A stretch of DNA of 64,000 bases. Origin: Streptomyces sp. NBC_00683 (GTDB lineage: Bacteria; Actinomycetota; Actinomycetes; Streptomycetales; Streptomycetaceae). A program made the translations under genes and the position numbers. Numbering within the stretch: position 1 is the first letter of the stretch; each line of letters opens with the position of its first letter. Location: assembly GCF_036226745.1 (NCBI RefSeq), contig NZ_CP109013.1, positions 3,844,001 through 3,908,000 of the forward strand, written 5' to 3'. The notes beneath the pieces were generated by a model. It worked only from the letters and a program-made list of their open reading frames with translations. It searched no databases and was not told where the DNA came from. Shown in pieces: positions 50,690 through 59,629 of the stretch.

Positions 50690-51730
50690 TTGGCCGAGCA
50701 GCATCCCGGGTCCCGGCCCACCCTGGAAGCCGTCGCGGCGCTCGCGGGTGTCTCCCGGGCCACCGCGTCCAGGGTCGTCAACGGGGGCGAGGGCGTCCGC
50801 AAACCGCTGGTCGACAAGGTGCTCCGGGCCGTCGACGAGCTCGGGTACATCCCCAACCACGCCGCCCGGACACTCGTCACCCGGCGGACCGGGGCGGTGG
50901 CCGTGGTCATCGCGGAGCCGGAGATCCGGATCTTCTCGGACCCGTTCTTCTCCCAGCAGCTCCGCGGCATCAGCAAGGAGCTGGCCGCCCACGACACCCA
51001 GCTGGTGCTGCTGATCGTGGAAGGGCCCGCGGACTTCGAACGGATCGCGCGCTATCTGTCCGGCGGCCATGTCGACGGGGCCCTCGCGTTCTCGTTGCAC
51101 ACCGACGACCCGCTGCCCGCGATCACCCGGCGGGCCGGGATTCCGACGGTGTACGGCGGGCGGCCGAGCTGGACCGCGGCCCCGGGCGATCAGGCCGTGC
51201 CGTACGTGGACGCCGACAACCGGGGCGGGGCGCGGGTGGCCGTGCAGTACCTGCGTGATCTGGGGCGGGAGCGGATCGCGTACATCGGGGGGCCGCCCGA
51301 CCAGACCTCGTCGATGGACCGCCTCGACGGCTACCGGGACATCCTGCTGGAGATGGACCCGACGCTCGTCGCCGAGGGGGCGTTCACCGTGGAGAGCGGA
51401 GCGCGGGCGATGTCGGAACTGCTGGAGCGGCGGCCCGATCTGGACGCGGTGTTCGCGGCCAACGACCTGATGGCCACGGGTGCGCTGCGGGTGCTGCGCG
51501 AGCACGGGATCACGGTGCCCGGGCAGGTGGCACTCGTCGGATTCGACGACATGGACTCGGTGGCCGAGGTCTGCGACCCGCCGCTGACCACCGTCCGCCA
51601 GGACATCGAGGGCCAGGGCCGGCTGATGGCCCGGCTGCTGCTGCGCGGTCTGCACAAGGACCGTGCGGGGGCGGGCGCCCCCGACTCGGTGATCACGCCG
51701 ACCACACTCGTACGGCGGGCCTCGGCCTGA
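50690..51730 (+). CDS. LacI-family repressor of the 1,3-glucan locus
   Basis: 346 aa. The LacI helix-turn-helix is PTLEAVAALAGVSRATASRV (residues about 11-30), with hinge LGYIPNHAARTLVT and a sugar-binding periplasmic-like core (VGFDDMDSVAEVCDPPLTTV). TTG start with GAGGAG 9 bp upstream. It resembles CebR in layout but sits by 1,3-glucanase genes whose operators differ from the CebR site. It should be released by a laminari-oligosaccharide; this is inferred. Confidence 0.87.
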   Translation: MAEQHPGSRPTLEAVAALAGVSRATASRVVNGGEGVRKPLVDKVLRAVDELGYIPNHAARTLVTRRTGAVAVVIAEPEIRIFSDPFFSQQLRGISKELAAHDTQLVLLIVEGPADFERIARYLSGGHVDGALAFSLHTDDPLPAITRRAGIPTVYGGRPSWTAAPGDQAVPYVDADNRGGARVAVQYLRDLGRERIAYIGGPPDQTSSMDRLDGYRDILLEMDPTLVAEGAFTVESGARAMSELLERRPDLDAVFAANDLMATGALRVLREHGITVPGQVALVGFDDMDSVAEVCDPPLTTVRQDIEGQGRLMARLLLRGLHKDRAGAGAPDSVITPTTLVRRASA

Positions 51731-51760
51731 GAGGCCGGGACCCGCCGCACAGGGTCACGC

Positions 51761-54541
51761 TCAGACGTACGGGATCTTCACGACCGCCGCGTCCGTACCG
51801 GTCTGCACCTGGGACGTGCCGTTGCCCAGCGCGTTCCAGATCTCCAGACGGACCGTTCCGGCCTTGAGGTTGCCCAGGCTTCCGGTCACCGCCGCGGTGC
51901 CCACCGCCTGGGTGTACTCCTCCCACCCCGTGACCGGGTCGGTCGCGAAGTAGCGGAAGGTCTCGACCCGGTCGAACGTGCCGTCACCGGTGAGGTCGTA
52001 GCTGACCCTGACCTGCGGGGCGAGCCCGACCTTCGTACCCGCGTCGACCCGGAGGCGGAACGCGGTGGACGCACCCGCCGCGAGAGTCCCGTCGACCTTC
52101 TTGACCTCGTAGACCGTCGGCTTGTACGGCGTGCCGTCCCGGTTGACGCCGTCCGCCGAGGCCAGCGTGTCGGCTCCCGCCGCGCCGTCCGTGGCGGTGG
52201 TGAGGGTGCCGCCGGACTTCAGCCGGAAGGTGTTGCCGGTGGACGGGCCCGGCTCCTCGGGATCCGGGTCGCCGCCGCCGGCGCCCGTGCCGGTGGCCGT
52301 GGAGCGGGCCGGCACGGAGAGCGTCTTGCCGTCGGAGAAGGTGACGGTGCGGGCGGTGGAGTCGTAGTTGTGAGCGGCGTAGGTGCGGACGCCGTTCTTG
52401 GCGAAGACGGCGGACGTCGGGATGTTCCCGCTGACCGTCAGATCGGGTGCGCCCAGGGTGTCGAGCGTGGTGATCCAGTGGTACGTGTGCGCCTTGGACT
52501 CACCCTGCTCCGGGGTGTAGCCCGCGTTGCCCGCGTCCCACTTGGCCTTCGCCAGGGCCGGATCGGCCAGCGACTCGAACTGCCACAGCAGGTCGCGCCA
52601 CTCGACGGCCGGTCCACCGTTCTCGCGCTCCATCTCGGCGATGTTGCGCTTGATGGCGGCCTTCTCACGGGCCAGGTGCAGCGAACCCCCAGTGACGGGA
52701 AGGACGTTGATGCCGTGGATCTCCTCCGGGTTCGCGGTCCACCAGGTGGAGTACGCGCCGCCGCTGCCCCAGACCATGCCGACCGTGTCGTGGCCGAAGG
52801 AGCCGGGGAAGACCTGCTGGTCGGCGTCGAACCAGTACTGCGTGATCGCTTCCGACTCGGTGGTCAGCAGGTAGCTGCCGAGGTCGCGCAGCCCGGTGTC
52901 ACCCGTCGCCGCACCCCACAGGACGAGGCCCGCGCTGAGGTTGATGGACTCCGACGAGGACTCCTGGTTGTTGCCCGCCGCGAAGCCCTGGTGGCCGGAG
53001 GCCCAGCTGTGGCCCGCGTAGACGTCGAAGCCGCGCAGGAACGGGTACGCGGCGTCCGTGCGGCTGGGGTTGGCGGTGTCGCGGACCAGGGTCTTGACCA
53101 TGGTGCCCCAGGCGGAGTCGGCGGCCCATGCCTGGTCGTACTGGGCGACGATCGCCGCCGCGTACACGTAGTAGCTGTAGTGGAAGTGGTGGTCATTGAG
53201 CTCGGTGTCGCTGCCGTACGAGGCCGGGTAGCCGGTGAGCGTCTTCCAGTCCTTGTCGTAGCTGAACTCGCTCGCCCCGCCTGCCGTGAACCACTCCTGG
53301 AGCCGGCCCTTCATCAGGCCGAGGAGCTTGTCCCGGATGCCCGTCTGGCCGATCTGGTCGGCGACGGGCACCAGCTGGGCGAGGCGGCCGAGCGCCTTGC
53401 CGGTCCAGTACGTGTCACTGGCCCCGGAGAACGGGTCGGAGGCGTTCGCCACCTCGTTCAGGTATCCGGTCAGCCGGGCCTTGTCGACCCCGCTCGACGC
53501 GGGCAGGGCGGGCAGCACGCCCTGGTTCTTCTGGCTGGTGGTGAAGGAGGCGGACTCCCGCACCTTCATGGTGCCGCGCGGGGAGACGTACGTGTACGGC
53601 GTGAGCGCGTCGGAGGTGTGCAGCCACTGGTGGCGGTACAGCGCCTGGACCGTGCCGCGTTCGGTGCCCTCCTTGGCCTCCGTGGTCAGGCTGTAGGTCG
53701 CCCTGACCGTGCCGCCGGTGGACTCCCAGGCCACCTTGGAGCCGGTGACGAAGCTGAAGGCGTACTTCCGGTAGGTCGCGAGCGCGTCCGTGGACGGCAG
53801 CACGGCGAGCGAGAAGTAGTCCTTGCCGCCGAGCCCGGCGGTGATCGCCGTGCCGGAGACGTTCCAGTCGCTGCCGGTCGGGGCGAACAGCGCGTAGTGG
53901 TGGCCTGCGACCGTGATGCCGAGGACGTTGCCGTTGTCCGCGAAGACGGTGGGGGTGCCGGCCGTGGTGATCCGGGCGTCGCCGCCGGAGCCCTTGGCGT
54001 ACACGAAGGGCATGCCGTGCCCGATGGTCGTGCGCAGGGTGCGGGTGCCGTCCGACCAGTAGGGGGTGACGGTCCAGTCGGACCAGTCGTCGGCCTTGGT
54101 GTCCGGGGAGTTGAGGCCGTTGAGTCCGACGGTGAGGTCGGCCTTGTGCGCGTACTCGTACTGGCGGCCGTCGCCGACGACCGCGGGTGCGGTCGGGTAG
54201 CCGACCTCCAGGCCGCCCGAGGTGGCCTGGTAGGTGAGCGGGTGCCCGTACATCGGGGTGGAGTACGGGTTGTCGCCGTAGCGCTGGTAGGCGAGGGAGG
54301 ACCACCAGTCGTTGGTGGGGACCGGCTTGTCCTTCGCCGCCGCGGTGAGCTTGGGCGTGACGGGGGCGCCCGTGTTGGTGGTGGGTCCGGAGGTACCGGC
54401 AGGGCGGCTGTCGGTGTAACTGCCGGAGCCGGCGGGGATGGTGGCGGCTGCCGCCGGGGAAGCGGCGGGACCCAGAGCCACGGCGGCCAGGGCGAGGGCC
54501 AGGACCGTCGCCGCGGCAGATCTGGAGAGGTTGGCTTGCAT
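51761..54541 (-). CDS. Secreted GH81 endo-beta-1,3-glucanase
   Basis: About 926 aa. Signal peptide to around residue 34. The GH81 domain (about 45-735) shows VPTNDWWSSLAYQRYG, LNDHHFHYSYYVYAAA (containing the catalytic Asp region) and WASGHQGFAAGNNQESSSE (containing the catalytic Glu). A GGGDPDPEEPGPS linker leads to a C-terminal beta-rich module (about 785-926) that probably binds glucan. It cuts beta-1,3-glucan (laminarin, fungal wall, callose). It is convergent with the LacI gene. Start ATG 54541 has GAGG upstream. Confidence 0.92.
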   Translation of the reverse strand: MQANLSRSAAATVLALALAAVALGPAASPAAAATIPAGSGSYTDSRPAGTSGPTTNTGAPVTPKLTAAAKDKPVPTNDWWSSLAYQRYGDNPYSTPMYGHPLTYQATSGGLEVGYPTAPAVVGDGRQYEYAHKADLTVGLNGLNSPDTKADDWSDWTVTPYWSDGTRTLRTTIGHGMPFVYAKGSGGDARITTAGTPTVFADNGNVLGITVAGHHYALFAPTGSDWNVSGTAITAGLGGKDYFSLAVLPSTDALATYRKYAFSFVTGSKVAWESTGGTVRATYSLTTEAKEGTERGTVQALYRHQWLHTSDALTPYTYVSPRGTMKVRESASFTTSQKNQGVLPALPASSGVDKARLTGYLNEVANASDPFSGASDTYWTGKALGRLAQLVPVADQIGQTGIRDKLLGLMKGRLQEWFTAGGASEFSYDKDWKTLTGYPASYGSDTELNDHHFHYSYYVYAAAIVAQYDQAWAADSAWGTMVKTLVRDTANPSRTDAAYPFLRGFDVYAGHSWASGHQGFAAGNNQESSSESINLSAGLVLWGAATGDTGLRDLGSYLLTTESEAITQYWFDADQQVFPGSFGHDTVGMVWGSGGAYSTWWTANPEEIHGINVLPVTGGSLHLAREKAAIKRNIAEMERENGGPAVEWRDLLWQFESLADPALAKAKWDAGNAGYTPEQGESKAHTYHWITTLDTLGAPDLTVSGNIPTSAVFAKNGVRTYAAHNYDSTARTVTFSDGKTLSVPARSTATGTGAGGGDPDPEEPGPSTGNTFRLKSGGTLTTATDGAAGADTLASADGVNRDGTPYKPTVYEVKKVDGTLAAGASTAFRLRVDAGTKVGLAPQVRVSYDLTGDGTFDRVETFRYFATDPVTGWEEYTQAVGTAAVTGSLGNLKAGTVRLEIWNALGNGTSQVQTGTDAAVVKIPYV

Positions 54542-54580
54542 GGGCAGCACCTCGGAGTCATGGGGGGCGGGAGCGTTTTC

Positions 54581-54592
54581 GAGAGCGCTCTC
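54581..54592. promoter_or_regulatory. Perfect LacI-type operator upstream of GH81
   Basis: GAGAGCGCTCTC, a perfect palindrome (with flanks TTC...AAG), lies 39 bp upstream of the GH81 start. A second site is at 54731-54748 before the divergent importer genes. Confidence 0.75.
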
Positions 54593-54730
54593 AAGTGCCA
54601 AGGAACGTAAAACTTCTGAAACGTAAGTGTCAAGAGAACTCACACAGGCGGTAGTTGGGCGTAACGCGCAGCCGTTATGTGTTCGAGTCTTGACGGCGGG
54701 AGAACCCTGAGAGACGCTCCAGACGCAGGT

Positions 54731-54748
54731 TTTGAGAGCGCTCTCAAA
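54731..54748. promoter_or_regulatory. Perfect 18-bp LacI-type operator upstream of the importer
   Basis: TTTGAGAGCGCTCTCAAA is a perfect palindrome 36 bp before the binding-protein start. It is the best copy of the motif shared with the GH81 and LacI sites. Confidence 0.8.
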
Positions 54749-54784
54749 GCGCTCGGTTCATCCCGAAGCCAAGGGAGGCTTCCC

Positions 54785-56086
54785 ATGCCCATCGCCCGAG
54801 CCGCCAAGAGAGCCACCGTCCGCCTCGGCGCGGTCGTCCTCGCCGGAACGCTCCTCGCCGCCTGTGGATCCGGCACTTCGGACTCCTCCGACAGTGCGAA
54901 CGGGAAGGTCACGCTGACCGTCGACCTCTTCGGATCGTTCGGCTACAAGGAGGCCGGGCTGTACGCGGAGTACGAGAAGCTCAACCCCGGCGTCACCATC
55001 AAGCAGAGCGACACCCAGGACGAGGCCGACTACTGGAAGTCGCTGCAGACCCGGCTGGCCGGCGGCGGCGGGCTCGCCGATGTGCAGGGCATCGAGGTGG
55101 GCCGGATCGCGTCGATCACCCAGCAGCAGTCCGACAAGTTCGTGGACCTCAAGGAGTTCGGCGCCGACAAGCTCAAGGACCAGTTCGCCGACGCCAAGTG
55201 GTCGGCGGCGAACACCAAGGACGGCAAGATCCTCGGCCTCGGCACCGACGTCGGGCCGGAGGCGATGTGCTACCGCACCGACCTGTTCAAGCAGGCCGGG
55301 CTGCCCACCGACCGCGCGGAACTCGCCCAGAAGTGGTCCACCTGGGACGGCTACCTGGAGCTCGGCAAGCAGTACAAGAAGAAGGCCCCCGCCAAGAGCG
55401 CCTGGCTGGACAGCATCGGCAGCCTCTACGGGATCATGATCGGCCAGGAGAAGGAGCGGTACTACGACGCCTCCGGTGAGCTGATCTACGAGAAGAACCC
55501 GGCGGTCAAGCAGGCCTGGGACACCTCGGTCAAGGCTTCCGACGCCGGGCTCAGCGCCAAGCTCGACCAGTGGTCGCCGCAGTGGAACCAGGCGTTCGCC
55601 GCCGGGTCCTTCGCCACCATCCCGTGCCCCGCCTGGATGCTCGGCTACATCAAGGGCCAGGCCGGTGACGCGGGCAAGGGCAAGTGGGACATCGCCAAGC
55701 TGCCCGGTGGCGCGGGCAACTGGGGCGGCTCCTACCTCTCGGTCCCGCGTGCGGCCGAGCACAAGAAGGAGGCGTACGAGCTGATCAAGTGGCTCACCGC
55801 CCCCGAGCAGCAGGCCAAGCTCTTCGAGAAGCAGGGCAACTTCCCGTCCTCGACGGGCGCGATCGAGAAGGTCGCCGCCGCCAAGGACCCGTACTTCACC
55901 GACGCGCCGATCGGCCAGATCTTCGGTGACGCGGCGAAGGCGTCCCCGGTCCAGGTGCTGGGTGTGCACGACCAGAACGTGGCCCAGCAGCTGACCAACG
56001 CGCTGAGCGAGGTGGAGCGCAAGGGCACCTCGTCGGCCAAGGCGTGGGAGACGGCGAAGAAGGGCGTGGCGAACGTGATCGGCTGA
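54785..56086 (+). CDS. Sugar ABC importer, substrate-binding lipoprotein
   Basis: 433 aa. Lipobox LAAC with the lipidated Cys at residue 27. The mature protein is an extracellular solute-binding protein family 1 member similar in length and layout to CebE and related oligosaccharide binders. With the two permeases it should import an oligosaccharide released by GH81, most likely laminaribiose or longer beta-1,3-gluco-oligosaccharides. The ATPase is not encoded here; such systems usually share MsiK. Good GGGAGG before ATG 54785. Confidence 0.88.
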   Translation: MPIARAAKRATVRLGAVVLAGTLLAACGSGTSDSSDSANGKVTLTVDLFGSFGYKEAGLYAEYEKLNPGVTIKQSDTQDEADYWKSLQTRLAGGGGLADVQGIEVGRIASITQQQSDKFVDLKEFGADKLKDQFADAKWSAANTKDGKILGLGTDVGPEAMCYRTDLFKQAGLPTDRAELAQKWSTWDGYLELGKQYKKKAPAKSAWLDSIGSLYGIMIGQEKERYYDASGELIYEKNPAVKQAWDTSVKASDAGLSAKLDQWSPQWNQAFAAGSFATIPCPAWMLGYIKGQAGDAGKGKWDIAKLPGGAGNWGGSYLSVPRAAEHKKEAYELIKWLTAPEQQAKLFEKQGNFPSSTGAIEKVAAAKDPYFTDAPIGQIFGDAAKASPVQVLGVHDQNVAQQLTNALSEVERKGTSSAKAWETAKKGVANVIG

Positions 56087-56100
56087 CCCCCCGTCACCGC

Positions 56101-56174
56101 GTCACAAAGGCTGTGACACCCCGTCACCGCCCCGCCGGGGCCGGTCCGTCCGCGCACCACGACGGACCGGCCCC
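56101..56174 (+). promoter_or_regulatory. Two hairpins between the binding-protein and permease genes
   Basis: A small hairpin (GTCACA / TGTGAC, 56101-56117) is followed by a strong 14-bp stem (56137-56150 with 56161-56174, 10-base loop). They fill a 153-bp intra-operon gap. Such hairpins after binding-protein genes typically lower downstream expression or stabilise the upstream mRNA. Confidence 0.7.
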
Positions 56175-56239
56175 CGCCCCGGCTTCCGTTTCCCTAACGC
56201 CCCGACTCCCCCGCCCGCCTCTCCCCGAAGGGCCGCACC

Positions 56240-57211
56240 GTGACCCTCACCGCAACCGCGAAGGCCGCGCCCCGGGCGCCCGGACCCGGATCCGGAGACG
56301 GCCGGACCGCCTCCCTCCGTCGCACCTGGCACAAGCTCTCGCCGTACGCCTTCATCGCCCCCTTCCTCACCCTGTTCGCCGCCTTCGGCCTCTTCCCGCT
56401 GCTCTACACGGCGTTCGTCTCGCTCTACCGTGTCGAACTGCAGACGAGCGGCGACATGGAGTGGCGCGGCATCGCCAACTACACGGCGCTGTTCACCGAC
56501 GAGTACTTCTGGACCTCACTGCGCAACACGTTCACCATCGGCGTGCTGTCCACCGTCCCGCAGCTCGCGATGGCCCTGGGACTCGCGCACCTGCTCAACT
56601 ACAAGCTGCGCGGGCGCACCTTCATCAGGACGGCGATCCTGCTCCCGTACGCCACCTCGGTGGCCGCCGCGACGCTGGTGTTCGCCCAGCTCTTCGGCCG
56701 TGACTTCGGGCTGATCAACTACGCGCTGGGGCTGGTGGGGATCAGCCCCGTGGACTGGCAGACCGGCACGGTCGCCTCGCAGATCGCCGTCTCCACCATC
56801 GTCGTCTGGCGCTGGACCGGATACAACGCGCTGATCTACCTGGCGGGCATGCAGTCCATCCCCGGCGAGCTGTACGAGGCCGCGGAGATGGACGGGGCGT
56901 CGCGCTGGCGGCAGTTCATCCATGTCACGCTGCCCGGCCTGCGGCCCACGATCGTCTTCACGGTGATCGTGTCGACGATCGGCGCCACCCAGCTGTTCGG
57001 GGAGCCGCTGCTCTTCGAGGGGTCCATCTCCGGCGGCATCGCGCACCAGTACCAGACCCTCGGCCTGTACATGTACGAGCAGGGCTGGGGCTTCTTCCAC
57101 CTGGGCCGGGCCGCCGCCATCGCCTGGGTGATGTTCGTCCTGATCGTGGTGCTCGTCGGGGCCAACGCCCTGGTCGTGCGCCGCCGTGCCCGTAAGGAGG
57201 CCGGCCGATGA
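56240..57211 (+). CDS. Sugar ABC importer permease 1
   Basis: 323 aa, six predicted helices. The EAA loop YEAAEMDGASRWRQFIHVTLP (near residues 212-232) is the ATPase contact of the MalF-type permeases. GTG start at 56240. The stop overlaps the start of permease 2. Confidence 0.92.
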   Translation: MTLTATAKAAPRAPGPGSGDGRTASLRRTWHKLSPYAFIAPFLTLFAAFGLFPLLYTAFVSLYRVELQTSGDMEWRGIANYTALFTDEYFWTSLRNTFTIGVLSTVPQLAMALGLAHLLNYKLRGRTFIRTAILLPYATSVAAATLVFAQLFGRDFGLINYALGLVGISPVDWQTGTVASQIAVSTIVVWRWTGYNALIYLAGMQSIPGELYEAAEMDGASRWRQFIHVTLPGLRPTIVFTVIVSTIGATQLFGEPLLFEGSISGGIAHQYQTLGLYMYEQGWGFFHLGRAAAIAWVMFVLIVVLVGANALVVRRRARKEAGR

Positions 57212-58113
57212 CCACGCTCGCCGCACAGCCGACCGCGCCCGAGACCGTACCGGCCACGACTCCGCCCGGCAGGCCCAGGAGGCCGCGAGGTCCGCGGGGC
57301 ATGCAGGGCGGCTGGCTCTCCTACCTGATCCTCGGCTTCGCGCTGCTGATCTCGGCGTTCCCGTTCTACTGGACGATCGTCGCCGCCAGCCGGTCCAACG
57401 CGGACCTCGCGAAGGTCCCGCCCAGCCTGCTGCCCGGCCCGAACCTCATCAAGAACTTCGATGCGGTGCTGGAGGAGGCGGCGATCGGCAAGGCGCTGCT
57501 GAACTCGTTCATCGTGTCCGGCTCCATCACGGTCGGCACCGTGCTGTGCTGCACCCTGGCCGGATTCGCCTTCGCCAAGCTGCGCTTCAAGGGCCGCGGC
57601 GCACTGCTCACCCTCACCATCGGCACGATGATGATCCCGCCGCAGCTCGGCGTCATCCCGCTGTTCATGCTGATCGCGGAACTCCAGTGGGTGAACCAGC
57701 TCCAGGCCGTGATCCTGCCCGGACTGGTGTCGGCCTTCGGGGTGTTCTTCATGCGTCAGTACCTGGTGCAGTCGCTGCCCGACGAACTGATCGAGGCGGC
57801 CCGTGTGGACGGCGCGTCGACCGCGCGCATCTTCTGGTCGATCGTCATCCCGGTCGCCCGTCCCGGCATGGCGGTGCTCGGCATGCTCACCTTCATGACC
57901 GCGTGGAACGACTTCTTCTGGCCGATCATCGCGCTGTCCTCGCAGGAGCCGACCGTGCAGGTCGCCCTGCGGCAGCTCGGCGGCGGCTACGTCCACGACC
58001 AGTCGGTGATCATGGCCGGCACCCTGCTCGGCACCCTCCCCGTACTGCTGGTCTTCGGCCTGCTCGGCCGGCAGATCGTCGGCGGGATCATGCAGGGAGC
58101 CGTCAAGGGCTGA
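57208..58113 (+). CDS. Sugar ABC importer permease 2
   Basis: 301 aa, six helices, with EAA loop IEAARVDGASTARIFWSIVIP of the MalG type. ATG overlaps the previous stop (ATGA). Pairs with permease 1. Confidence 0.92.
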   Translation: MTTLAAQPTAPETVPATTPPGRPRRPRGPRGMQGGWLSYLILGFALLISAFPFYWTIVAASRSNADLAKVPPSLLPGPNLIKNFDAVLEEAAIGKALLNSFIVSGSITVGTVLCCTLAGFAFAKLRFKGRGALLTLTIGTMMIPPQLGVIPLFMLIAELQWVNQLQAVILPGLVSAFGVFFMRQYLVQSLPDELIEAARVDGASTARIFWSIVIPVARPGMAVLGMLTFMTAWNDFFWPIIALSSQEPTVQVALRQLGGGYVHDQSVIMAGTLLGTLPVLLVFGLLGRQIVGGIMQGAVKG

Positions 58114-58158
58114 GCCCTCCCCCCACCACCCCACCTCACCTCCTGGAGTGCCTGTCTC

Positions 58159-59562
58159 ATGACCGCTGTCGATGCCCGCCCCAACACCGCGGCGGGGCTG
58201 CGGTTCCCCACCGGATTCCGCTGGGGGACGGCCACCGCCGCCTATCAGATCGAGGGAGCGGCCACCGAGGACGGCCGCACCGAGTCCATCTGGGACACCT
58301 TCAGCAGAACCCCCGGCAAGGTCCGCAACGGCGACACCGGTGACATCGCCGCCGACCACTTCCACCGGATGCCCGACGACGTGGCGCTGATGAAGGAACT
58401 CGGCGTCACCGACTACCGCTTCTCGGTGTCCTGGCCCCGGGTCCAGCCGACCGGCCGCGGCCCCGCCGTCGAGCGCGGCCTGGACTTCTACCGGCGGCTC
58501 GTCGACGAACTGCTGGGCGCCGGCATCCGGCCCGTCGCGACGCTCTACCACTGGGACCTGCCGCAGGAGCTGGAGGACGCGGGCGGCTGGCCGGAGCGCG
58601 ACACGGCACACCGGTTCACCGAGTACACCGAGCTCCTGGCGCGGGCGCTCGGCGACCGGGTGGCCACCTGGACGACGCTCAACGAGCCCTGGTGCGCGGC
58701 CTTCCTCGGGTACGGGAACGGGGTCCACGCCCCCGGCCGCACGAGCGACCTCGCAGCCCTGCGCGCCGCCCACCACCTCAACCTGGCCCACGGCAGCGCG
58801 ACCGGCGTCCTGCGGAACCTGCTGCCGTCCTCCGCCGAGGTGTCACTGACCCTGAACCTGCACGCCCTGCGGCCGCTGACGGACACCCCGGCGGACCACG
58901 AGGCCGTGCGCCGGATCGACGCCGTCGCCAACCGGATCTTCCTCGACCCGGTCTTCCACGGGCGGCTGCCGCAGGACCTGGTGCAGGACACGGCGTCGAT
59001 CACCGACTGGTCCTTCGTCCGCGCCGGGGACCTGGAGGTCATCTCCGCGCCGCTGGACTCCCTCGGCATCAACTACTACTCCCCCAGTGTCGTTTCCGCC
59101 GGTACGTCGGAGTCCCCGTCCCCGTGGGCGGGCGCCGAGAAGCACGTGGCGTTCACCCCCGCGGACGGGCCGCGCACCGCGATGGACTGGCCGGTGGACG
59201 CGAACGGCCTGCACGAACTCCTCACCAGGCTCGGCGGGGAACTGCCCGGCCTGCCGCTGATGGTCACCGAGAACGGGGCGGCGTACGACGACTACGCCGA
59301 CCCCTCGGGCCAGGTCCACGACCCGGAGCGGGTGGCGTACCTGGACGCGCATCTGTCGGCCGTGCACCGGGCGATCGAGGACGGCATCGACGTGCGCGGG
59401 TACTTCCTGTGGTCGCTCCTGGACAACTTCGAGTGGGCGTACGGCTACAGCAAGCGGTTCGGCATCGTCCACGTCGACTTCGCGAGCCAGCGCCGCACGG
59501 TGAAGGACAGCGCCCGCTGGTACGCGGACGTCATCGCACGCGGCGGTCTCGACCGCCCCTGA
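58159..59562 (+). CDS. GH1 beta-glucosidase
   Basis: 467 aa, cytoplasmic (no signal peptide). The acid/base is Glu176 (TLNEPW) and the nucleophile Glu371 (VTENGA). This is the typical last gene of streptomycete cellobiose-type operons (BglC position), where the imported oligosaccharide is split to glucose. Here beta-1,3-linked substrates are expected from the GH81 context. It is followed by a strong terminator. Confidence 0.93.
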   Translation: MTAVDARPNTAAGLRFPTGFRWGTATAAYQIEGAATEDGRTESIWDTFSRTPGKVRNGDTGDIAADHFHRMPDDVALMKELGVTDYRFSVSWPRVQPTGRGPAVERGLDFYRRLVDELLGAGIRPVATLYHWDLPQELEDAGGWPERDTAHRFTEYTELLARALGDRVATWTTLNEPWCAAFLGYGNGVHAPGRTSDLAALRAAHHLNLAHGSATGVLRNLLPSSAEVSLTLNLHALRPLTDTPADHEAVRRIDAVANRIFLDPVFHGRLPQDLVQDTASITDWSFVRAGDLEVISAPLDSLGINYYSPSVVSAGTSESPSPWAGAEKHVAFTPADGPRTAMDWPVDANGLHELLTRLGGELPGLPLMVTENGAAYDDYADPSGQVHDPERVAYLDAHLSAVHRAIEDGIDVRGYFLWSLLDNFEWAYGYSKRFGIVHVDFASQRRTVKDSARWYADVIARGGLDRP

Positions 59563-59578
59563 CCACCGGCCCCACGCG

Positions 59579-59610
59579 TTGCGCCGCCGTCGGATCCGAC
59601 GGCGGCGCAA
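59579..59610. terminator. Perfect 32-bp palindrome, bidirectional terminator
   Basis: Two 16-base arms without a loop (TTGCGCCGCCGTCGGA and its complement) lie between the convergent GH1 and GH87-like genes. Confidence 0.9.
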
Positions 59611-59629
59611 GGGCAGTGGCGCGAAGCGG

